A stretch of DNA of 64,000 nucleotides, taken from assembly GCA_037349315.1 (NCBI GenBank), contig JBAIAC010000260.1, positions 124,001 to 188,000 on the forward strand, read 5' to 3'. The notes beneath the pieces were generated by a model. It was not told the DNA's origin, searched no databases, and saw nothing but the letters and a program-made list of their open reading frames with translations. Positions within the stretch are counted from its first letter, which is position 1, and each line of letters begins with the position of its first letter. Origin of the DNA: Chelydra serpentina (lineage: Eukaryota > Chordata > Testudines > Chelydridae). This document shows positions 52,990 through 62,600 of this stretch, piece after piece. The translations under genes were made by a program, and so were the position numbers.

Positions 52990-53125
52990 TGTCCCTGTTC
53001 CCATTGGACAGATGAGGAGGAGCCTGAGGTACAGAGAAGGGAAGTGACCTACCCAAGGGCCTACACAGCAAGGCGGTGGCAGATGCAGAAAGAGAAGCCA
53101 CCAGTCCTGACTCCTGTTCTAACGG
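52990..53125 (+). mobile_element. MIR-like SINE
   Basis: 'gacagatgaggaggagcctg', 'gaagtgacctacccaagg' and 'ggtggcagatgcagaaag' follow the MIR core order. Confidence 0.6.
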
Positions 53126-53550
53126 ACAACCACAAACCCCCCAGAGGCAGGGATAGAGCCCAGGAATTGAGATGGTAGGGAAATTGCATTGAAACCGTTT
53201 CTGTCAGAAAATCCCATTCAGACTAAACCAATTTGTTTCTTGAAATCATAACAAGTGGGAGGAGAGTTCTTTGCAAAACTATTTTGTTGCAAAACAAAAG
53301 CATCTCCTGTTTGTCACAGTGTGTTAAATTGTCTCGTCGCACACAAAGAGGAGACACTTAGATCTCAAAAATTGGATAAGACGCTTCAGTCTGAGCTAAG
53401 TAGTTGCTGCTCTTAACAATTGCAAACTAAAAAATACAAATAAAATAGACTATTTCAGCTATTCTAGTATGTCATAATTTGATCTGAGTAAACGTGATAG
53501 GACACCTCATATTATGCACTACTCCTAGTGACACTCTCCAATGGATCCCA
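53126..53550. other. Unassigned spacer
   Basis: AT-rich sequence, nothing recognised. Confidence 0.4.
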
Positions 53551-53559
53551 TCTTCCACC

Positions 53560-53710
53560 CACCATGAGGTAGGTAGGTAGGAGCGGATCATTATTATCCC
53601 TACTTGAAAGAGGGAGAAGCTAAGGCTGAGAAAGGAGAATTGAATGGTCTTCGGTCACACAACCAGTCAGTGGCAGAGTTGGGAATAGGACCCCAGAGCC
53701 CTGATTTTCA
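53560..53710 (+). mobile_element. MIR-like SINE
   Basis: 'gtcacacaaccagtcagtgg' + 'cagagttgggaatagg' is the MIR core with its B-side flank. Confidence 0.6.
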
Positions 53711-53849
53711 AACTAACCATCGCATCTTGCATTTCATACATTGAATGACCTGAATAAAGTGCTCTGAAATGAGGTCCAGACCAACAAAGAGTGCACAGTA
53801 ATTATTCAGCAAGTATTTAAGGAGAACTGGAAAATTAGAGAGAATCATG

Positions 53850-54170
53850 AACTGCTCAGAGACAAAGGGGGTTCCAAAGAGGATGGATCTAGACTGTTCT
53901 CAGTGGTAGAAGATGACAGAACAAGGAGTAATGGTCTCAAGTTGCAGAGGGGGAGGTTTAGGTTGGATATTAGGAAAAACGTTTTCACTAGTAGGGTGGT
54001 GAAGCACTGGAATGGGTTACCTAGGGAGGTGGTGGAATCTCTTTCCTTAGAGGTTTTTAAGGTCAGGCTTGACAAATGATCTAGTTGGGGTTGGTCCTGC
54101 TTTGAGCAGGGGGTTGGACTAGATGACCTCCTGAGGTCCCTTCCAACCCTGAGATTCTATGATTCTATGA
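53850..54170 (+). mobile_element. CR1 LINE 3' end
   Basis: 'gggttacctagggaggtggt', 'gggttggactagatgacctc' and the terminal repeat ATTCTATGATTCTATG are diagnostic of CR1. Confidence 0.92.
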
Positions 54171-54179
54171 ATTAATGCA

Positions 54180-55095
54180 GATAAGCAGCAAAATTCGTCA
54201 AACATATGACTGGTTATGACTTATTTACTTGGTCTTAAAAGAGAACAACAAGGACCTGAGTCTCCTCCCTGTCAATAACTCCCTGCTCAGCCAATCAGGG
54301 TAGAGACTGAGGACGGGAGGCTGAGGGTTCTCACCAGAGAGCCCATAGAATGGCCCAGGACACTGGTGAGGATCACTGCCCGAGCACTATTTGAGACCCA
54401 CACACACACACACAGAGGGGAACAGGAGAAAGGACAAAATAAGCAAGAGAAGAAGAGAAAGGAGGGCGGGATGGAGGAAAAGGTGAAACAAAAAGGACAA
54501 ACCCTAATGTCCCCAGTGATTCTGTGGGACAAAATTCTAGGTGCGGAATAATATTCTGCCTCCTTAAGCTCGTGTTTTCCACGCCCAGAATTCAGCTGTC
54601 ACCAGATGGATCAGACTGAAGAGGTTTCAAACCTCCAGGAGGCTCTTACCTTCCAAACAGGGGCGTCTGTTTTCTAGTAAAATCAAAGGAGAAAACTCCA
54701 AAGAGATTCCTCCTGGAGCTCACATACGTGAACCTTAATACTCTCTCAGTCCTCAAAGAGAGACCTTGAGAAGGAGACTTGCTGAAGCAAAGCCACAGGG
54801 GTCTGCAAGGTTTCCCTGGCCCCTCGCCCCTGTCCTGCCTGGCTGATGTCAGCATCTCTCTGTGAGGTCACCGCCTCCCCACCACCTTTGACCAATAGTC
54901 TGAGGTCCTGCAAACGGCCTTTGTGATGTCACTGCCACACCCCTCCCTTGCTGTGCTAATGTCCTGCCACTGGCCAGACACTTTGGAGGTTTGAGCTACT
55001 CCCTGGGGATCACCCCACTCAATGAGAGTTCATTCTAGGAAGCAAGCCGGCTAGACAGTAAAACATCAGACGCTGCTGCCAATGCTCCATTCAGT
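54180..55095. other. Unassigned region
   Basis: A (CA)n tract at 54402-54416 is present. No gene, RNA or repeat end recognised. Confidence 0.35.
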
Positions 55096-55101
55096 TTTTC
55101 A

Positions 55102-55175
55102 GAAATTAGTAGACTTTATGGCCAGAAGAGACCATTAGAGCATGTCATCTGACTCCCTGCATATCACAGGCCTCC
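55102..55175 (+). mobile_element. CR1-like 3' tail fragment
   Basis: 'agtagactttatggccagaa' + 'gagaccattagagcatgtca' resembles another CR1 subfamily tail. Confidence 0.5.
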
Positions 55176-55760
55176 ATGCTCAGCAGCTCACAGGGTCTGG
55201 CCCAGCTCAGAGACTCTCAGCCGTGGCAACAGTCTCCCACAAGGGAAGGGCTGGGAGCCCCATGGCTGGGACCTTTCCAAACACACTGGAGAGGGCTCTG
55301 GAGAAGCCCCTCCCCGGTCTGAGAGCGAGGGCCTCCTGGGGGCTGTTTGCAAATCCAATCGCCTTTGGGAGAGATACTCTCCCCCTCTTTCTGCCTCTCC
55401 CCAGACAGACAGGGAACACCACAGAGGAACCCTAATGCCACTCACTTACTCTAGGTGATGGAACGATGGATGGACATTTCTGAACGTATCTGTCGGAAAA
55501 TCCCATTCATGGATTTCTGGGTCTGGGGCTTGGTCCTTTGGGATCGGGAGAACCTTTTTTTTTCTTTTACTGGGGTATTGGTTCTCATAACCAGTCAGCC
55601 CCATAACGAGTGGCACTGGTGGTGATACTGGGAAACTGGAGTGTCTAAGGAAATTGCTTGTCTGATTTATGGTTAGCCAGTTGGGTAAAACCAAAGTCCT
55701 CTCTCTTTGGCTGGTTTGCTGAGCCTTTAGAGTAAAGGAAACCCAGCCTTGTGCTGTAAC
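55176..55760. other. Unassigned spacer
   Basis: Nothing recognised before the iMet-Asn block. Confidence 0.35.
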
Positions 55761-56131
55761 TGCCCTGCTCTAAGCAATTTGTCCTGAACTGATACTCTCA
55801 GAAGTGTTCCAACAAAGGCAGCATCGTTACAGCTGCACAAAGCTCTTGGCTGCCTCATGTCTCCTCAGGGCCATGCTGCCCCAGCCTGAATCACGTCTGC
55901 AGCCTGGCCCACCCCGGCTGATGGAGCGCAGAGCCGCATGAGTCAATGGCAGGTCGAGTTGGCAGCCTCGGATCTTTCCCCCGACAGCCACACGGAGCTC
56001 CCTAGCGTCCCGAGAACCTCCCTGGCAGGCCACCGCCTCAGCCACCTCTTGCCTCATGGCCTAGGCTCTTGGCGCTTTGCTGGTTACCGCCTCGCTTGAA
56101 GTCCCAGAGCAAAAAGAAACAAGTACGTGCC

Positions 56132-56203
56132 TAGCAGAGGATGGCTTTGATCCATCAACCTCTGGGTTATGGGCCCAGCACGCTGCCACTAAACCACTCT
56201 GCT
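56132..56203 (-). tRNA. Initiator tRNA-Met(CAT)
   Basis: A 72-nt gene with perfect acceptor and anticodon stems, CAT anticodon, and initiator T arm (GATCAAAGC, one change). The D arm differs (GGTTTAGTGG). A T5 terminator follows on the transcribed strand. Possibly functional. Confidence 0.85.
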
Positions 56204-56326
56204 GACTCTTTACCAACTGCATCCAGCACCCAGCATCCAGCATTCCTACTAGCGCCTTGCAAGCGATAGCGCTCGCAGACAGATGCGCAGGCTGCTAGGC
56301 AGCAGCCTTGGTGACACCAGACTTTT

Positions 56327-56386
56327 GTCTCTGTGGCACAATGGGTCAGTGCGTTTGGCTATTAACTGAAAGGCTGGTGGTTTAAA
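56327..56386 (+). pseudogene. tRNA-Asn-like (anticodon ATT), cut by CR1
   Basis: It begins GTCTCTGTGGCACAATGGGT. The anticodon loop is CTATTAA, so G34 has become A. It stops in the T arm (GGTGGTTTAAA), where CR1 sequence begins. Confidence 0.75.
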
Positions 56387-58020
56387 GAGAGCTTTAAACT
56401 AGGAATTTGGGGGAGATGGTGGGGAGATGTCCAGGTAATCTCCACGCCGGATTTTACCATTCAGCGGGAAGAAAACAAAATAAGAGAGGATATAGCCGGG
56501 GGTAGGAGAGTGGACATGAGGAGGAAGGGCAGAGTGGATACTAGTCTAATAGGTCATTAGACAGGCGGTAGAATGTTCGTACCGTCCACCGGGATCTAAT
56601 TTGGATATGGAGAGAGACCTCTTTAATGTTTTTAATGAAGTAAATACTAATGGGAACTGCGTGATCATGGGAGACTTCAACTTCCCAGATATAGACTGGA
56701 GAACAAGTGCTAGTAATAATCATAGGGCTCAGATTTTCCTAGATGTGATAGTTGATGAATTCCTTCATCAAGTAGTTGCTGAACCAACAAGGGGGGATGC
56801 CATTTTAGATTTAGTTTTGGTGAGTAGTGAGGACCTCATTGAAGAAATGCTTGTAGGGGACAACCTTGGCTCGAGCGATCATGAGCTAATTCAGTGCAAA
56901 CTAAATGGAAAGATAAACAAAAATAAATCTGAGACTAGGGATTTGATTTTAAAAGGGCTAACTGTAATAAATTAAGGAAAGTAGTTAGGGAATTGGATTG
57001 GACTAAAGAATTTATGGATCTAAAGGTGGAGGAGGCCTGGGATTATTTCAAGTAAAAGTTGCAGAAGCCATCAGAAGCCTGTATCCCAAGAAAGGGGAAA
57101 AATTCATAGGCAGGAGTCTTAAACGAAGCTGGATGAGCAAGCATCTCAGAGAGGTGATTAAGAAAAAGCAGAAAGCATACAAGGAGTGGAAAGTGGGAGG
57201 GATCTGAAAAGAAAGATACTTTATTGAGATCAGAGCATGTAGGGGTAAAGTGAGAGAGGCTAAAAGTCATGTAGAGTTGGACCTTGCAAAGGGAATTAAA
57301 GCCAGTAGTAAAAGGTTTCATAGCCATATAAATAGGAAGAAAACAAAGAAAGAAGAAGTGGGACCGCTAAACACTGAGGATGGAGTGGAGGTTAAGGATA
57401 ATCTAGGCATGGCCCAATATCTAAACAAACACTTTGCCTCAGTCTTTAATGAGGTTAATGAGGAGCTTAGGGATAATGGCAGCATGACAAATGGGAATAA
57501 GGATATGGAGGTAGATATTACCATATCCGAGGTAGAAGCCAAACTCGAACAGCTTAATGGAAGTAAATCGTGGGGCCCAGATTCTTCATCCAAGAATATT
57601 AAAGGAACTGGCACATGAAATTGCAAAACCATTAGCAAATTTTTAAAATAAATCTCTAATCTCAGGGGTTGTACCATTTGACTGGAGAATTGCTAATATA
57701 GTTCCTTTTTTGAAGAAAGAGGAAAAAAGTGACCCGGGTAACTACTGGTCTGTTAGTTTGACATCTGTAGTATGCAAGGTCTTGCAAAAAAACTGAAGGA
57801 GAAAGTAGTTAAGGACATTGAGGTCAATGGCAATTGGGACAAATTACAACATGGTTTTACAAAACCATGCCATACAATACCATATAGATCGTGCCAAACC
57901 AACCTGATCTCCTTCTTTGAGAAAGTAACAGATTTTTTAGATAAAGGAAACGCAGTGGATCTAATCTACCTCGATTTCAGTAAGGCATTTGATACAGTGC
58001 CACACGGAATAAACTCGATG
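56387..58020 (+). mobile_element. CR1 LINE, 5' and 3' truncated, frames broken
   Basis: CR1 ORF2 encodes an endonuclease and a reverse transcriptase for target-primed retrotransposition. Here 56601-56975 encodes the endonuclease C-terminal half (GDFNFPDIDW, GSSDHELIQC). 57250-57618 covers the linker (KASSKRFHSHINRKK, LNKHFASVFNE). 57772-58011 gives RT motifs ([43 protein letters not shown]). Frameshifts and stops lie between these parts. RT beyond the first catalytic aspartate and the 3' tail are missing. It sits in the T arm of a tRNA-Asn. Confidence 0.9.
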
Positions 58021-58039
58021 GTGTCTTCAGAGACCCGTG

Positions 58040-58680
58040 GATTCGTGGTTTAGTAGGCTCTCAAAATGCTCCTTCCAGCATTGTTTAATGGCTGCATTGT
58101 CCTTGAGGAGGATGGATCCATCCGTAAGGGGGTTGGGCATTTGGAGCGTGGCCCATATATAGCTTTGGTTGATTGAAAGAAGCTCTTCGTGTCATCCTGG
58201 TCTACGAAACCCTGGATCTCAGAGGCCTTTTCTTATCACCACAGGTTTTTGATGTCACGTAGCCTCCTTTGGATTTTGGCTTTAAGCAGGTGATAGGCCT
58301 CATGTTTTTGTTTGTTAGAGGAATCACTTTGCCAGTTACAAAATGAATTTCTTTTCTGTGAATTAATGCTAGGATTTCCTTGTGGTTTTTGTCAAACCAG
58401 TCTTGGTGCCGATGAGTGGAATACCCTATGGTTTCAGCACATGCATTGTGAATGGTGTTCTTCAGTTGATCCCAGTGCTCTTGAATGTCAATGATGTTGT
58501 CAGGCAGGTTAGAGAGTTTCTGAGACTGATGTTGCTGGAAAGTCTCGCAGCTGGCTTGGTCCCGAAGTGCTTAGATGTTGTACTGCTTTCGCTTAGTCCT
58601 TGGGTGTTTGCGGTGTCGTGGAGTGAGCTGGAGGTACATGACTGATCTTACTAATCCATGGTCTGTCCAGCAGTGATCGG
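58040..58680 (-). mobile_element. Non-LTR retrotransposon ORF2 linker remnant (RTE-like)
   Basis: The minus strand can be read as DWFDKNHKEILALIHRK, then RRLRDIKN and SFFQSTKAIYGPRSK across frames. This pattern (DWFD..., AIYGP...) occurs between endonuclease and RT of RTE-type elements. Several stops and frame changes. The exact clade is uncertain. Confidence 0.55.
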
Positions 58681-58684
58681 TACC

Positions 58685-59498
58685 TGTCAAGGTTCCTTCC
58701 CCACTCTAAACTCTAGGGTAAAGACGTGGGGACCCGCATTCAGAGCCCCTAAGCCTATTTTACCAGCTTAGGGTAAACCCCCCCAAGGTACAAAATTCCC
58801 TGCACCCCGAGAAATGCTTCTTACTGCCACCATCAAATGTCTAACAGGAATCCAGGAAAGGAATCACTTGAACTTCCCTCCCCCCCAAAATGCCCCCTCA
58901 AGCCGTACACCCCCTTTCCTGGGGAAGCTTGAGAACAATCTCCCAACCAATTGGTTACACAGTGATCTAAAAACCCACCCCCTGGGTTTTAACACTATAG
59001 AAAACAGTCAACTTCTTAAAAGAAGGATTTTATTAAACATAAAGAAGGTAAAATCATCTCTGTAAAATCAGGATGGTAACTATTTCACAGGGCACTATAT
59101 TTCCACACTCAGAGAGATTTCCCCCTCTGGACAAAACCTTAACGTTACAGATAACCATGAATACCTCCCCCCCCCCCCCTTGCCCTTTCTAACACAGGGA
59201 ATACACCAAGCCAAATAAACAGAATCTATACGCTATACTATCTAAACTTACTTCAGAAAAGGGAGGTTTGATTTTCTGTAGGTTCCTTCTGTCTTCCAAG
59301 ATCACTCTCCCTCAGACAAAGACACTCACTAAAACCTTCCCCCCTCCCAAAGTTTGAAAGTATCTTGTCCCCTTATTGGTCAGAGCCCAGCCAGGTCAGG
59401 TGTCAGTCTGGCTACCTGCATTTCTTAACCCTTTACTGGAAAGAGGATTTTATAGCACTGCATCAGACCCTCTCCCCCTTCCCTTCATATTTATGACA
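58685..59498 (-). repeat. 3' LTR of the Gmr1-like element
   Basis: The minus strand begins TGTCATAAATATGAAGGG and ends GGAACCTTGACA. The purine tract GATTTGGGGGGCG lies directly upstream, as expected for plus-strand priming. The 5' partner is outside the window. Confidence 0.85.
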
Positions 59499-59647
59499 CG
59501 CCCCCCAAATCACCGATAGTGTGAAACACTGGCTGTGATTTCTTCCTGGAGCTTTAAAAGAAAACAAAGTAATAAGACACATGAATCTCCAAATATACTA
59601 ATAACTGGATAAAGACTAACAATATTGCCCACATTGCAAGGACGATT

Positions 59648-62600
59648 TTAACCAGTTGGTTCGGGGAAACTTTCACGGGAGAGTGCATCAGCCACTTTGT
59701 TAGAAGCTCCTGAAATGTGTTGTATTTCAAAATCAAAATCTTGGAGAGCTAAACTCCATCGAAGGAGTTTTTTGTTATTTCCCTTGGCGGTATTAAGCCA
59801 CTTTAGTGCAGCATGGTCAGTTTGCAGGTGGAAACGCCGTCCCCAAACGTAGGGGCGTAGCTTTTCTAGAGCGTAGACAATGGCGTAACATTCCTTCTCA
59901 CTGATTGACCAGTGGCTTTCCCTCTCAGACAGCTTCTTGCTGAGAAACACGACAGGATGGAATTCTTGATCTGGTCCTTCCTGCATTAAGACTGCTCCCA
60001 CACCACGCTCGGACGCATCTGTGGTTACTAGGAACGGTTTATCAAAGTCCGGGGCCCTTAGCACAGGGTCAGACATGAGTGTTGCTTTAAGCTGATTAAA
60101 GGCCTTCCGACACTCATCAGTCCACTGAACCGCATTTGGCTGGTTCTTTCTGGTTAGGTCAGTTAGAGGGGCGGCGATTTGGCTGTAGTGCGGTACAAAT
60201 CGCCTGTAATATCCGGCCAAGCCTAAGAAAGATTGGACCTGTTTCTTTGACTTTGGGACAGGCCACTTTTGGATAGCCTCCACCTTGGCCTGTAGGGGGT
60301 TAATAGTTCCTTGACCCACCTGGTGTCCAAGGTAAGTCACTCTGTTGAGGCCTATTTGACACTTTTTAGCCTTAACAGTTAGTCCTGCCTCTCGTATGCG
60401 CTCGAAGACCTTCTGGAGATGCTCCAGGTGTTCGGCCCATGAGTCAGAAAATATGGCCACATCGTCAAGATAGGCAACTGCCGATTCTCCCAATCCCGCT
60501 AGGAGACTATCTACCAGTTTCTGGAATGTGGCAGGTGCATTCCGCAGCCCGAAAGGGAGCACATTAAATTCATACAGCCCGACATGGGTGATGAAGGCTG
60601 ACTTTTCCTTGGCGGATTCATCTAGCGGCACCTGCCAGTACCCCTTGGTTAAGTCTAAGGTGGAGATGAACTGGGCACGTCCCAGTTTCTCCAATAGTTC
60701 ATCTGTGCGAGGCATTGGATAGTTGTCTGGGCAAGTCACAGCATTTAGTGTACGGTAGTCCACGCAAAAGCGTATTTCCCCATCTGGTTTGGGGACTAGA
60801 ACCACGGGAGAGGCCCATGCACTGCTAGAGGGACGGATTATACCCATCTGTAGCATGTCTTGAACCTCCCGTTCTATAGCAGTTTTGGCGTGAGGAGCCA
60901 CTCGGTAAGGTCGGGCTCTAATTGGGTGGGCATTACCTGTGTCAATGGAGTGGTATGCCCGTTCGGTCAGTCCTGGGATGGCTGAGAACATCGGTGCGAA
61001 TTTAGTGCACAGCTCCTGGATTTGCTGGCGCTGCATACGTCCGAGGGTCATGGAGAGGTTCACCTCTTCCACGGCACCATCATTTTTCCCTTCATAGTAG
61101 ACACCTTCAGGCCACTCAGCGTCTTCTGCTCCCTGGGCAGTAAACTGACAAACCTTCAATTCTCGGGGGAAAAAAGGCTTTAGAGAATTAACATGGTACA
61201 CTTTAGGCTTGAGAGTTGTGGTGGGGAATGCTATGAGATAGTTCACAGCTCCCAGGCGTTCTTGGACCGTAAATGGCCCTTCCCATGACGCTTCCATTTT
61301 ATGGGCCCGGAGCGCCTTCAAGACCATGACTTGGTCCCCTACTTTAAAGGAACGCTCTCTGGCATGTTTATCATACCAGGCCTTTTGTTCTTCCTGAGCC
61401 CCTTTTAGGTTTTCTCTAGCAAGAGCTAAAGAGTCTCGGAGGGTGTTTTGTAGGTTGCTTACAAAGTCCAGAATGTTAGTTTCCGAAGAAGGCGTAAACC
61501 CCTCCCATTGCTGTTTCACCAGCTGTAATGGCCCTTTAACCTCGCGGCCATACACAAGTTCAAATGGTGAAAACCCTAAACTGGGATGTGGTACAGCCCT
61601 GTAGGCAAAGAGCAACTGCTGTAACACTAGGTCCCAATCGTTGGAGTGCTGATTTACGAATTTACGTATCATGGCTCCCAAAGTTCCATTAAACTTCTCC
61701 ACCAGACCATTTGTTTGATGGTGGTAAGGGGTGGCAACCAAGTGGTTCACCCCATGAGCTTCCCACAGGCTTTTCATGCTCCCTGCCAGGAAATTAGTTC
61801 CCGAATCAGTAAGGATGTCGGCGGGCCAACCTACCCTGGCAAAAATCTCTGTTAATGCCTGGCATACACTTTTAGCCCGGGTGTTGCTCAGAGCTACTGC
61901 TTCTGGCCATTGGGTGGCAAAATCCATGAAAGTCAGTATGTACTGCTTTCCTCTGGGTGTCTTTTTCGGAAAAGGACCCAGAATATCCACAGCTACCCGC
62001 TGAAATGGAACTTCAATTATGGGGAGTGGCTGGAGAGGGGCTTTGACCTGGTCTTGGGGTTTTCCCACTCTTTGGCACACCTCACAAGACCGGACATAGG
62101 TAGAAACATCCTTGCCCATTCCCTCCCAGTGGAATGACCTCCCCAAACGGTCTTTGGTTCTGTTCACCCCAGCATGACCACTAGGATGATCATGGGCTAA
62201 GCTCAAGAGCTTTAGCCGGTACTTAGTCGGAACCACTAACTGTCTCTGAGGACGCCAATCTTCCTGGTGTCCACCAGAAAGAGTCTCCTTATATAAAAGG
62301 CCTTTTTCTATAACAAACCGGGATTGATTAGAAGAGCTGAGAGGCAGTGGGGTGCTCCGTCCCACTGTCCAAGCTCTCTGTAGGCTTTCATCTGCTTCCT
62401 GCTCGGCTTGGAACTGTTCCCTAGATGCTGGAGACATCAGTTCCTCACTGGGTTGTAGACCTGGGCTGGGTCCCTCTGGAAGCGATGTAGGTGATGGGGT
62501 TGTTTCCGTTGACTGTGAACCACTCTCCGCTGGTGCACAATGTGGTAATTCAGGCTCTGGCTGAGCCTCTTGTATGGAGTTATCGGTTGCTGCTGCCATT

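Larger units (their letters stand above)
55765..56386 (+). repeat. iMet-Asn duplication module, copy 5
   Basis: It matches 6218-6975 with an internal deletion of about 150 bases, and ends where a CR1 element interrupts tRNA-Asn. Confidence 0.85.
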
